From: Halomonas alkaliantarctica
GTDB taxonomy: Bacteria; Pseudomonadota; Gammaproteobacteria; Pseudomonadales; Halomonadaceae
DNA: 64,000 nucleotides
Assembly: GCF_029854215.1 (NCBI RefSeq)
Contig: NZ_CP122961.1
Coordinates: 3,472,001 to 3,536,000 of the forward strand
Reading direction: 5' to 3'
Positions 1 through 9,830 of this stretch are shown in pieces; the stretch's first letter is position 1; every line of letters starts with the position of its first letter. The translations under genes were made by a program, and so were the position numbers. A model generated the notes under the pieces. That model worked only from the letters and a program-made list of their open reading frames with translations, did not search any database and had not been told where the DNA came from.

Positions 1-292
1 TCGCCTAATCATTCACATGCTTAAGGGCTGGTCCCCGTTCGCTCGCCGCTACTAGGGGAATCTCGGTTGATTTCTTTTCCTCAGGGTACTTAGATGTTTC
101 AGTTCCCCTGGTTCGCCTCTTACACCTATGTATTCAGTGTAAGATACTGACCTTATGGTCAGTGGGTTTCCCCATTCAGAAATGTCCGGGTCACAGGTTG
201 TTGCCACCTCACCGAACCTTATCGCAGGCTACCACGTCTTTCATCGCCTCTGACTGCCTAGGCATCCACCGTGTGCGCTTAATTGCTTGACC
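1..292 (-). rRNA. 23S ribosomal RNA, 5' end (partial)
   Basis: The reverse complement begins at 292 with GGTCAAGCAATTAAGCGCAC followed by the conserved ACGGTGGATGCC and AGTCAGAGGCGATGAAAGACG blocks of the bacterial 23S 5' domain. The gene runs off the left edge of the window, so only about 290 nt are present. It lies downstream of the 16S gene in the same operon. Confidence 0.97.
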
Positions 293-578
293 CTATAACC
301 CGAAGGAGTCTGGATATCGCAATAATCACGTTTCATTTTGCCGGATACGCTGACGCGTATCACAATTTAAGACCACTTCTTGCGAAGTGTTCTTGTCAGC
401 ATGATATACATTGTTAAAGAGCGACTGCTATAAGCAGTGATAAGCGTTTTTTTCACATTAAAAAAAGAAGACCTTTTTCTTTTTCTAAGCTAGAAAAGCG
501 TTCGCTTATCACTGCTCATATCACAGCTATCTGATCAGGTAATTCATTGTGGACGCTTACTGACTGTGACGCATCGTT
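293..578 (-). other. 16S-23S internal transcribed spacer without tRNA genes
   Basis: This 286-nt spacer shows no cloverleaf and no tRNA-Ile or tRNA-Ala sequence on either strand. It holds a boxA-like element (410-423) and a 13-bp inverted repeat, GCAGTGATAAGCG at 434-446 with CGCTTATCACTGC at 503-515. The A/T-rich interior of the repeat can pair further (AAAAAAGAAG against CTTTTTCTTTTT). The stem is a plausible RNase III processing structure. Spacers with Ile and Ala tRNAs are usual in gammaproteobacteria, so this operon is of the short tRNA-less type. Confidence 0.85.
410..423 (-). promoter_or_regulatory. spacer boxA antitermination element
   Basis: The minus strand reads CGCTCTTTAACAATG, close to the boxA consensus TGCTCTTTAACA that recruits NusB/NusE in rRNA antitermination. 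A second copy stands in the 16S leader at 2308-2321, the usual two-boxA arrangement of rrn operons. Confidence 0.75.
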
Positions 579-2112
<1,534 letters not shown>

Positions 2113-2239
2113 AGATCTATGCGGTTCTTACCTGCCACTCGAAAGCGACAGAAGCGAACCAAACTTGGCTCAAGGTTCAAACGAATTCATTCAAAACAGA
2201 TTCCAAAGGACGAATCCTTTACAACCTTATTGCTTGAGT

Positions 2240-2284
2240 CGCTTGCCTTGATATTGGGTGATTTGTCACCAACGTCAGCAAGCG
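2240..2284 (-). other. 16S leader stem-loop
   Basis: CGCTTGC at 2240-2246 pairs with GCAAGCG at 2278-2284. Inside it TTGGGTGA and TCACCAA form a second stem. It sits in the leader between boxA and mature 16S and may belong to the processing structure. Confidence 0.5.
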
Positions 2285-2307
2285 CCCACATGAATTACCT
2301 GATCAAA

Positions 2308-2321
2308 TTGTTAAAGAGCTG
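2308..2321 (-). promoter_or_regulatory. 16S leader boxA antitermination element
   Basis: The minus strand reads AGCTCTTTAACAATTTGATC, nearly identical to the E. coli rrn leader boxA. It lies between the rrn promoter and the 16S 5' end, as expected. Confidence 0.8.
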
Positions 2322-2391
2322 TTTCGCTGGATAGTTACTGTGAAAGTAACCGGCTTGCCGTTGACTTGGCTTGCCGCAGCGAGGAAGGCGT

Positions 2392-2419
2392 ATTCTACGC
2401 ATTTCCTAGTGTTTGTCAA
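2392..2419 (-). promoter_or_regulatory. rrn promoter (sigma-70)
   Basis: On the minus strand the -35 box TTGACA (2414-2419) and the -10 box TAGAAT (2392-2397) are separated by 16 bp. A GC-rich discriminator (ACGCC) follows the -10, typical of stringently controlled rRNA promoters. Transcription would start near 2385 and run through the leader boxA into 16S. No second promoter was identified with confidence in 2420-2600. Confidence 0.8.
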
Positions 2420-2624
2420 GGGCGTTGTTTTCGATGTGATGTTGCTAACATCCAAAACCGCGAGCTATCGCAGAAGCGATAACTGTTTGACAAACCAAGG
2501 CTTTTACACCTCATTCACCGCTGGTAACGCTAGGCGTCCCCGGCAGCGGATGCGTACTTTACGGATTCGCCGCCGGGTTGGCAAGGGCTAATGCAAAAAT
2601 AAGTATAAAAACAGACTGAAAAGT

Positions 2625-3539
2625 TTAGCTCTTGGGTTTTGCTTTACGCATAACGGCTAAAACAGGGCCTGAAGCCACGTAGGTACCAAATAGCAATAGC
2701 AGCATTACTGAAGGCTCAACCGAGATCAACACAAAGGCTAGTACGATGGCCAACAGCACAACAAAAGGCACTGGCTTTTTAAAATCGAGGTCCTTAAAGC
2801 TGTAGTAACGGATATTACTCACCATCAGTACACCTGCTGCAGCCACGACGACCAACATCAGCAGTTTGAAACCGAAAGCGTCGGCGTCGAAACTATGGAA
2901 AGTCCACACGCTGGCTGCGACTAGCGCCGCAGCAGAAGGGCTGGGTAAGCCAATAAACCATTTTTTATCGACACTCCCAATTTGCACATTGAAGCGCGCA
3001 AGGCGAAGCGCCGCGCAGGCAACGTAGAGAAAGGCCACTACCCATCCTGTTTTACCTATATCCTGAAGAATCCAGGTAAAGGCAACCAAAGCAGGCGCCA
3101 TACCAAAGGAGATCATGTCAGACAGACTATCGTACTCAGCACCGAACTCACTTTGTGTATTGGTCATGCGTGCGACACGGCCATCCAATCCATCCAGCAC
3201 CATGGCAATAAAGATCGCAACGGCCGCCGAGGTAAACTCACCATTTATGCCAGCCACCACCGCAAAGAAACCGGCAAAAAGTGCCGAAGTGGTAAATAGG
3301 TTGGGCAGTAAATAGATGCCTTTGCGGCGTATCTTTTTACCGTTTTCTACGGCCTCTTCGACCACTTCAGTTTCACGTAGGAAGGCAGCCGCCAAATCTT
3401 CATTGCCGCCCGCCTCTGAATGATCGGCACTATCAGGCTGTTCAGTTTTTTCAGGCTGAGCCGCGCCTGGCTGGCCTGGGTTTGACTGATCAAAACTTGA
3501 GTGATCTTGATCGCGAGCGTCCTGTGTCATAGGTTTCAT
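2625..3539 (-). CDS. pssA: CDP-diacylglycerol--serine O-phosphatidyltransferase
   Basis: The enzyme makes phosphatidylserine from CDP-diacylglycerol and serine, the first step towards phosphatidylethanolamine, in the inner membrane. The 304-residue protein carries the CDP-alcohol phosphotransferase signature DGLDGRVAR...G.EYDSLSD around residues 115-140, with the metal-binding aspartates present. Several hydrophobic helices span residues 75-295. The first 65 or so residues are polar and low in complexity (rich in D, Q, S, E) and extend beyond the core enzyme. This is the PssA type with multiple membrane helices, unlike the phospholipase-D-like enzyme of E. coli. The gene stands alone, just upstream of the rrn operon on the same strand, and no terminator was found between them. 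Confidence 0.93.
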   Translation of the reverse strand: MKPMTQDARDQDHSSFDQSNPGQPGAAQPEKTEQPDSADHSEAGGNEDLAAAFLRETEVVEEAVENGKKIRRKGIYLLPNLFTTSALFAGFFAVVAGINGEFTSAAVAIFIAMVLDGLDGRVARMTNTQSEFGAEYDSLSDMISFGMAPALVAFTWILQDIGKTGWVVAFLYVACAALRLARFNVQIGSVDKKWFIGLPSPSAAALVAASVWTFHSFDADAFGFKLLMLVVVAAAGVLMVSNIRYYSFKDLDFKKPVPFVVLLAIVLAFVLISVEPSVMLLLLFGTYVASGPVLAVMRKAKPKS

Positions 3540-4675
3540 CCATTAAAAGTGAAGTCACGGGAACAGTAGTCGCTTTCATTCTACACGGTGAGTGCAACTC
3601 GGCCAGCCAATTGCACCTTGGCATAGGCAAACAGAGCGTTACGAGCACCTCAACACAACAGTCACAATCGAAACGGGCCGCGCCGTCATTGAAGAGCAGT
3701 CACTACTGCCTTCGTTGATAAACATTTTGGTGTATGGCCACTAGTGTTTTTCGTACATCGCCATCCAAGCCTTGAGTTAAAATCGCACACTATAAACTCC
3801 GGCAGAATTGATGGAGCGTGTACGGCAGGCAGGAATGATTGGCGATTGCCCAACGTCTGCGCGTGCCACCTGGACACTATCACTTTATGTATAGTCCCGA
3901 ATAAGCCCATCTATTGGCTACCTCACTTTAAAGCGAGAACACACAGCAGCGGCAAACAGTGCCCATTATTTTCCGAAGTAAGTCTTTACGAGGAATACGT
4001 CAGCACGTGACTTAAAGCATTCGACACTACTCCACGTATTTGTGACCAGGTAACAGGCGATTGTGAACATGGCCAGACTAGGCTTTGAGGTAGACATGGA
4101 GCCCAAAATCGCGCGGATAATCCCCTCTCGCCGAGCGTGTGCAAGTAATCAGCGTAAACCCAAGCTCTCCAAATACGATGTTGGTCTCCGTGTGCTCAAC
4201 CGATGCTAAAAAAATCATGATTGAAGCGCTGTAAGCGAGTAGCGATATGTAATTAATCAGAAACGCCGATCTTGTATACGTTACAGCATGGCATTCTTGG
4301 CAAATATAAACACGCAACACTTCGAAAAAGAATATTAAACAATAAAGCGTTAAAGCTAACGTCCCGGTTACAAGCTCCGTCAAGAATATTAATTATCGCC
4401 ACAGTCGTAGGGAAACATGCAGTCATGAGACATTGCCTTTGACATGCAAAACTAAAGAATCGTGTCAATATCAATAACTTTGAAATATAGACACCGACAG
4501 CGACCTTCATATCACCGAAAAGAGAGGCCGCATCAAGAAATTCACCACATGCAGGCAATAACCATAAGTAATCATTTGCTGTGAAAAATAATCACTTTTA
4601 ATTCTTTTATGATGTGCCATAGAGTGAGGAAAAGATAAAAAGCAAAAGCAAAAGCAAAAACAGGAGATTTGTAGC
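3540..4675. other. 1.1-kb stretch without a supported gene
   Basis: Short open frames occur on both strands (up to 101 codons), but none has a recognisable family, a good ribosome binding site or codon use like the neighbouring genes. One minus frame (4078-4383) is hydrophobic but rich in Cys and Tyr, which suggests chance. Base composition is more A/T-rich than on either side. It may be an eroded insertion. Just before dctP there is a near-perfect AAAAGC triplication (about 4637-4656) and a possible -10 element TATGAT at 4608-4613 without a clear -35. Confidence 0.6.
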
Positions 4676-5680
4676 ATGAGGAAATATTATCGCACTACAC
4701 TGATTGGGCTCCTTGGTTCCGCCATAGCGCTCTCATCCACCCAGGTTGCCGCCGAAACTTGGCGTATGGCTACAAAGGTACCCGCTGACAGCTTTGAAGG
4801 CCGACTGCATAAAGAATTTGCCGATAAAGTGAATGAATACACCGACGGTGGCGTGAAGATTAACGTTTATCCCTCCGAACAGCTAGGCGACGCGCAGACT
4901 GTGCTGGAGCAAGTCTCCTCCGGCATTATTGACATCTTCGTGGATGACGTCAGCTATCTGAATCGTTTCAACGAAGACATCACTTGGACATCGGCACCTT
5001 TCCTCTTCGATGATCGCGACCACTGGACCTGTTTTATGAAGTCCGATTATTTTCACGACATCCTGGGCAAGATTGAGGAAGAAGACAATATCGGCGTTAT
5101 CGGCGAGGTAGGTCCCTTCGGCCGCGGCTTCCGTGTGTTAGTCACCAAGGATGAAATGCAGTCCTTCGATGACGTGCAGGGCACCAAACTACGTCTGTGG
5201 GATAACCAAATGATGGTCGACGTCTGGACCGCGCTCGGTACCGACCCATTAGTGATGGCATGGACCGATGTCTACCAATCTTTGCAGACTGGCATTGTCG
5301 AGGCTGTGACTTCGCCCTCCATCCTTGTTGAATCGATGAAGTTCTACGAGGTCGCGCCGCATATCGCGCGAACCGATGAATTCAACCAGGCCAACGCTTA
5401 CATGATCAATCTCGGCTCGTGGAGCGAAATCTCGGGCGAGAACCAGGAAGCAGTGATCCGCGCATATCACGAGGTCTCTGCCGATGCGATGGAAGGCTTG
5501 CAGGCTAGCTTCGATGAGTCACTGGAGAAAATGGAGGCGCAAGGCGCGACCTACACTGAACTTAACACTGTCCCCTTCGTCGAGACGGCGGCGAAAATCT
5601 ACGAAAGCTACGAGACCGAGGGCAGACTGCCCGAGGGTTTGCTCGACGCCGTCGATCAAGCGCGTACCAGCTGCAATTGA
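4676..5680 (+). CDS. TRAP transporter substrate-binding protein (DctP family)
   Basis: This is the periplasmic receptor of a tripartite ATP-independent transporter. It binds a small carboxylate-type solute and delivers it to the DctQM membrane part. The 334-residue protein starts with a Sec signal peptide (MRKYYRTTLIGLLGSA..., cleavage after about AA|E near residue 27). The mature protein has the family pattern: W-R-M-A-T-K near its start, GGVKINVYPSEQLGD, then G-T-K-L-R-L near 170, where the conserved arginine binds the solute carboxylate. The ribosome site AGGAG precedes ATG 4676. It leads a cluster with dctQ, dctM, an amidase, two aldolases and a LysR gene, so the solute is probably an amide or nitrogenous acid, or a keto/hydroxy acid. 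The exact ligand cannot be read from sequence. Confidence 0.92.
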   Translation: MRKYYRTTLIGLLGSAIALSSTQVAAETWRMATKVPADSFEGRLHKEFADKVNEYTDGGVKINVYPSEQLGDAQTVLEQVSSGIIDIFVDDVSYLNRFNEDITWTSAPFLFDDRDHWTCFMKSDYFHDILGKIEEEDNIGVIGEVGPFGRGFRVLVTKDEMQSFDDVQGTKLRLWDNQMMVDVWTALGTDPLVMAWTDVYQSLQTGIVEAVTSPSILVESMKFYEVAPHIARTDEFNQANAYMINLGSWSEISGENQEAVIRAYHEVSADAMEGLQASFDESLEKMEAQGATYTELNTVPFVETAAKIYESYETEGRLPEGLLDAVDQARTSCN

Positions 5681-5750
5681 TCTTTTCGCCTGAATATCGC
5701 CCTTCCTGCGCCCGACATGGGAAGGGCCTTCCTCTACCCAGGAGATCTAA

Positions 5751-6278
5751 ATGCACCGGGTTCTCGACAAGGGTCGCAACGGTCTAGACCGTCTGGCCCA
5801 CCTTTACGAAAGTATCTGCGTCATTCTCCTCATCGCGATGCTGGTCATCAATGCGCTCAACATTGTCACCCGCGGTGTCTTCGACTCCTCCCTCAACTGG
5901 GTCTGGCCCTGGACTATGGTGGCCTTTCTCACCTGGGTAATGTTGGCTTTCTTTCCGCTCTACCAGCGGCGCAAAGACGTCTCAATCTACATCCTTTTGC
6001 AATTCCTGCCGTCGGTTGCTCAGCGGGCTCTCGGCGTCCTCGTGGCAGTGTCGATCATGATCGCCTCGGGCCTACTAATTTATACCTTCCCGGAACGTCT
6101 AGCCTCCCTCCGAGGTACGATCGAGATGGTAGGTCTTCCGCGGAAAATTCTCATCTGGCCACTTCTGGCCTCAGCGCTGCCCATCTTTCTCGGTGCGCTG
6201 CTAGATGCCATTAGAATTCTGTCGGGCGCGGCCTATGTGCCCTTCGGCATGATCGAAGTGACGGAGGCTACGAAATGA
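5751..6278 (+). CDS. TRAP transporter small permease subunit (DctQ family)
   Basis: This is the small membrane subunit of the TRAP transporter, 175 residues with four predicted membrane helices (about residues 20-40, 55-75, 95-117 and 138-160). The pattern NALNIVTRGVFDSSLNWVWPW in the first third is characteristic of DctQ proteins. AGGAG stands seven bases before ATG 5751. The last codons overlap dctM by four bases (ATGA), showing translational coupling. The 70-nt gap after dctP is typical, as the binding protein is usually made in excess. Confidence 0.9.
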   Translation: MHRVLDKGRNGLDRLAHLYESICVILLIAMLVINALNIVTRGVFDSSLNWVWPWTMVAFLTWVMLAFFPLYQRRKDVSIYILLQFLPSVAQRALGVLVAVSIMIASGLLIYTFPERLASLRGTIEMVGLPRKILIWPLLASALPIFLGALLDAIRILSGAAYVPFGMIEVTEATK

Positions 6279-7561
6279 CAGGCATTCTCGTACTCGGTGT
6301 GTTTATTATACTGGCGTTCCTGTCAGTGCCAATCCTAACTGCCATCATCATAGCCGCCGCCACTGGAGTTGTTGCGCTCGGCTTTACCGATCAATTGGGG
6401 ATTGTCTCACAACAAATGCTGGACGGGATCAATTCCCCTACGCTTTTGTCCGTTCCCTTCTTCATTCTTGCGGGCAACCTGCTAAACGGCCTGCAACTAA
6501 CTGACCGGATATTTCGCTTTGCCAACAATGTAGTGGGCCATATTCGCGGCGGGCTGGCACAGGTGAACATTCTCGCCTCACTGCTCTTCGCTGGAATCTC
6601 CGGCGCGGCTGTAGCGGACTGCGCAGCTCTCGGCACAGTCGAGGTCAAGGCGATGCGCGAACGCGGCTACCCAGCAGACTTTGCGGCCGGTGTGACGGCA
6701 GCCTCCTCGATCATTGGACCGATCTTCCCGCCCTCAATTCCGCTGCTGATTTTCGCTTTCGTGGCTAATGCCTCCGTCGGACGACTATTCCTAGCAGGTG
6801 TCTTGCCAGCGATAGTGCTGCTTATAGTACTAATGACTTACGTCCACATCGTCTCCGCACGCCGCAACTTCCCCAAGGATCCACGTCCACCCTTAAAGGA
6901 AATCTTGTTGTCCGCCGTGGATGGTCTCCTTACCCTGCTGGCACCGGGTATCATCCTAGGCGCAATGCTCACGGGATTTACCACCGCCTCCGAAGCCGGT
7001 GTACTGGCCTGTCTCTACGCAATGGCGCTTGGTATCTGGTATCGCACACTAAATATGAAAGTGCTAATCACTGCCTTCCGTGAAACCGCAATACTTTCGA
7101 CGATCGCGCTCTTGATGATCGGCTTCTCCGCCTGCGTAGGCTGGATCCTAGCATTCGACATGGTGCCGCAACGGCTGGCCGAATTCATTCTTGGTTCCAT
7201 CGATGCCAAGTGGCAGTTTCTGCTGATTTATCTGATGTTCCTAGTGCTGATAGGCTGCGTCTTCGATGCCACCGCGGCGCTTATCATCCTCGTGCCAATC
7301 ATGCTACCTATCGTGGATGGCTTTGAGATCGACCGAGTACATTTCGGAATATTCACAGTGCTGACCCTAATGGTAGGCATTCTGACTCCCCCCATCGGTA
7401 TCGCCCTCTACATCATGATGGACGTAGCAAAGCTGCCTTTCGAAGCAGTAGCCAAGGCGACGGTACCCTTCTTAATCCCAATTGTAATCGCAGTGCTGCT
7501 GATCACCTTCGTGCCCAGCATTTCCCTCTTTCTGCCCGACCTAGTCTACGGCGCACCTTGA
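6275..7561 (+). CDS. TRAP transporter large permease subunit (DctM family)
   Basis: This 428-residue integral membrane protein has about twelve hydrophobic segments and forms the sodium-driven transport channel of the TRAP system. Family features visible are the N-terminal FIILAFLSVPI helix, the SPTLLSVPFFILAGNLL segment near residue 55, the SGAAVADCAALGTVEV region near 110, the SIIGPIFPPSIPLLIF segment near 148, and a C-terminal GILTPPIGIALYI motif near 370. Length and motifs are normal for DctM. It is coupled to dctQ by an ATGA overlap and is followed after 43 bp by the amidase gene. Confidence 0.93.
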   Translation: MTGILVLGVFIILAFLSVPILTAIIIAAATGVVALGFTDQLGIVSQQMLDGINSPTLLSVPFFILAGNLLNGLQLTDRIFRFANNVVGHIRGGLAQVNILASLLFAGISGAAVADCAALGTVEVKAMRERGYPADFAAGVTAASSIIGPIFPPSIPLLIFAFVANASVGRLFLAGVLPAIVLLIVLMTYVHIVSARRNFPKDPRPPLKEILLSAVDGLLTLLAPGIILGAMLTGFTTASEAGVLACLYAMALGIWYRTLNMKVLITAFRETAILSTIALLMIGFSACVGWILAFDMVPQRLAEFILGSIDAKWQFLLIYLMFLVLIGCVFDATAALIILVPIMLPIVDGFEIDRVHFGIFTVLTLMVGILTPPIGIALYIMMDVAKLPFEAVAKATVPFLIPIVIAVLLITFVPSISLFLPDLVYGAP

Positions 7562-7604
7562 CGCTAAGACTAGCACTCCTCCACTCAATAGATAAGGACA
7601 TACA

Positions 7605-8417
7605 ATGCGTGTTGCAATGCTGCAAATGAACTCTCGCCACGACAAGGCCGCAAACATTTCCGCAATCCGTGAGATGTTTGAAACTCGGGTCAAAGGTCAA
7701 GGCATCGACCTAGTGATCGCGCCAGAATATGCCACCTTCCTCGGCGGCTCGAAGGATGAACAATGGGCCGCAGGCGAAGCCTTTCCCGAAGGCGAAGGCT
7801 ACAACGCCATGCGCGATCTCGCCATCGAGTACGGGGTTACCTTCCATGTCGGCTCCATGATCGAGGCGGCGGAAGACGGGTATTACAATACCGCCTTGGT
7901 TTTCGACCCAAAAGGCAACGAACTAGCCCGCTACCGCAAGATTCATCTCTTCGATGTAGAAACACCGCAGGGCCACATTTTTCGCGAAAGCGACATTATT
8001 AATCCCGGAAAGGAGGTAGTGACTTATGAAGCCGGCAACCTGAAGATCGGCTGCGCGATCTGCTATGACATGCGCTTTGCAGAGCTGTTCCAGAAACAGA
8101 TGAAGGACGGCTGCAACGTGCTGACCGTTCCAGCGGCCTTCAATATGGAAACGGGCAAAGATCATTGGGAGCCTATCCTACGAGCCCGCGCCATCGAGAA
8201 CCAGTGCTGGGTCATAGCCCCCGGCCAAGTCGGTCTACATAAAGAACCTGCGGGCGAACGCGCCTGTTACGGCAACTCTATGCTTATAGACCCCTGGGGC
8301 ACCGTGATCGCGCGTGCCTCCAATAGACCTGGGGTGACCATCGCCGACATGGATATGGCGCTGCAGGACAACGTCCGTACCTCTTTGCCTTCCAATAAAC
8401 ATCACGTTTTGGCCTGA
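7605..8417 (+). CDS. carbon-nitrogen hydrolase (nitrilase superfamily amidase)
   Basis: This 270-residue hydrolase cleaves a non-peptide C-N bond. The catalytic triad is visible: Glu41 in IAPEYATF, Lys112 in RYRKIHLFD, and Cys153 in GCAICYDMRF. The overall sequence resembles the Nit/omega-amidase branch, including RARAIENQCWVIAPGQ near residue 195 and FEAR-type spacing. It is cytoplasmic with no signal peptide. AAGGA precedes ATG 7605. In this cluster it could release ammonia from an imported amide, giving the acid that the two downstream aldolases process. The substrate is inferred from context only. Confidence 0.88.
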   Translation: MRVAMLQMNSRHDKAANISAIREMFETRVKGQGIDLVIAPEYATFLGGSKDEQWAAGEAFPEGEGYNAMRDLAIEYGVTFHVGSMIEAAEDGYYNTALVFDPKGNELARYRKIHLFDVETPQGHIFRESDIINPGKEVVTYEAGNLKIGCAICYDMRFAELFQKQMKDGCNVLTVPAAFNMETGKDHWEPILRARAIENQCWVIAPGQVGLHKEPAGERACYGNSMLIDPWGTVIARASNRPGVTIADMDMALQDNVRTSLPSNKHHVLA

Positions 8418-8421
8418 TTAT

Positions 8422-9144
8422 ATGCTTGATAATTACGCAATCTGGATGAGTACGCCCAATCTCGACTTTCTCGAAATGGCGCATAACGCTGGCTTCACCT
8501 CGGTGGTCTGCGACGTGGAACACAACGGCTATTCACCAGACCGCCGCGAAGCACTGGTGGTAGTAGCCAAGGCTCTTGGCATGAAAATCTTCTTCAAGAT
8601 TGAGGCACCAGAACCTGTTTGGGTGCAGCGAGCCCTTGATCTAGACGTGGACGGAGTGATCATCCCACATTCTGGTCGACTAGAGGACGTGAAGGCGGCT
8701 GTAGAAACCACCAAGTTCCCACCATTGGGGACCCGCAGCTTTGCCGCGGGCCGCTCGGCAAAGTTCTCTGCTCCCGATGCGGATTACTTTGAACGCTGCA
8801 ATCGCCAGATACTTTGCCTACCTATGATCGAGACAGCCGAGGCCTTTGAAGACGTAGACGCGCTCCTGGGCCACGACTGCGTGGATGGAATCTTCGTCGG
8901 CCCCTTCGACCTCGCCCTAACGCGTGGCCGCCCCACCTATGCTTTCACCGATGCCGACCGTGCCGACATTGCCACGCTGGCCACAGCAGCCAAAGTCGCG
9001 GGCAAAGTATGGTGGATGCCGACTTGGCGCCCCGAAGAACAGTCTTTTGCTCACGAAAACGGCGTTTCAATACGTGTTATTGCAGCCGAACATCAAGTGA
9101 TCACGATTGGCTTGAACACCATCATTTCAAGTCTAAAGAATTGA
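8422..9144 (+). CDS. HpcH/HpaI-family aldolase/citrate lyase-like protein
   Basis: This 240-residue TIM-barrel protein belongs to the class II HpaI family, metal-dependent enzymes that split 2-keto-4-hydroxy acids into pyruvate and an aldehyde. Visible family features are VCDVEHNGYSP (catalytic His, residues 31-41), LPMIETAEA (metal ligand Glu, near 135) and DGIFVGPFDLA (metal ligand Asp, near 158). At the place of the catalytic Arg70 of E. coli HpaI, this protein has Lys in KIFFKIEAPEP. There is no strong ribosome site. The start lies four bases after the amidase stop, so translation is probably coupled. It could be a true aldolase with altered specificity or a lyase variant. Confidence 0.85.
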   Translation: MLDNYAIWMSTPNLDFLEMAHNAGFTSVVCDVEHNGYSPDRREALVVVAKALGMKIFFKIEAPEPVWVQRALDLDVDGVIIPHSGRLEDVKAAVETTKFPPLGTRSFAAGRSAKFSAPDADYFERCNRQILCLPMIETAEAFEDVDALLGHDCVDGIFVGPFDLALTRGRPTYAFTDADRADIATLATAAKVAGKVWWMPTWRPEEQSFAHENGVSIRVIAAEHQVITIGLNTIISSLKN

Positions 9145-9158
9145 AAAGGAAGGAAGAA

Positions 9159-9830
9159 ATGAAAGACTTCGTCAAGAATCCACTCCCCAAGTCTATCCCC
9201 CAATCCCTGATAGACAAGCTGGAAAAAGTTGAGACTGCAACCGTAGGCCACTTTTTGCACTCGGTCTTCGTGGATCGCGACATTACCGCTATTGATTCAA
9301 CAAAGCGTGTCGCCGGCACCGCTGTGACATTACGTCTAGCCGCCAACGACTCCACCTTGCTACATGACGTGATATCAACACTCCGGCCGACAGATATATT
9401 GCTTATTGACCGCTCTGGCGACACTAAGCACGCCTGCTGGGGCGGTGTGATAACCAACGCCGCCGCAATCTGCGGATTCAAGGCGGGCATCGTCGACGGG
9501 CCAGTGACCGATGTTAACGAGATACGCCGCAATCAGTTCCCAATGTGGAGCCGCGGACGTTCCTCTGTTACTACAAAACTCTACGCCCAGTCGGGCGCTT
9601 TCAACATCCCAATTTCCATCGGCGGAGTAACGGTAAAACCTGGCGACGCAGTACTGGCTGACGAAAGCGGAGTAATCATTCTTGACCCGACAGAGGCGAA
9701 CACCATCGCTGACAAGGCGCTTGCCATGCAGAAAATGGAACTGGATCTGATAGCACGCCTGGAGGCAGGCGAGCCACTAGGGACGATCACTGGCGCCTCC
9801 AAAATGGTCGAAGAGCGCCTGTTAGAGTAA
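9159..9830 (+). CDS. RraA-family aldolase-like protein (HMG/CHA aldolase or decarboxylase family)
   Basis: The start ATG 9159 is chosen because GGAAGGAAG stands just upstream. A longer frame from 9009 would overlap the previous gene by 45 codons of non-family sequence. The 223-residue product has the RraA-like fold signature: LRPTDILLIDRSGDTKHACWGG, then AGIVDGPVTDVNEIR near 115-130 and IGGVTVKPGDAVLADESGV. Family members include 4-hydroxy-4-methyl-2-oxoglutarate aldolases, which also decarboxylate oxaloacetate. The catalytic R-D pair of those enzymes appears here as T-D (VDGPVTDVNEI), so the usual substrate-binding arginine is missing. Its partners suggest work on a 2-oxo acid. Confidence 0.85.
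   Translation: MKDFVKNPLPKSIPQSLIDKLEKVETATVGHFLHSVFVDRDITAIDSTKRVAGTAVTLRLAANDSTLLHDVISTLRPTDILLIDRSGDTKHACWGGVITNAAAICGFKAGIVDGPVTDVNEIRRNQFPMWSRGRSSVTTKLYAQSGAFNIPISIGGVTVKPGDAVLADESGVIILDPTEANTIADKALAMQKMELDLIARLEAGEPLGTITGASKMVEERLLE

Noticed and set aside
4078..4558. Two overlapping hydrophobic minus-strand frames of 101 codons each
   Set aside because: They lack ribosome sites and family features, are rich in Cys/Tyr/Phe as expected from A/T-rich noncoding sequence, and overlap each other in different frames.
5717..6214. 165-codon plus-strand frame inside dctQ
   Set aside because: It is a shadow frame of dctQ with Arg/His/Pro/Ser-rich composition and no family features.
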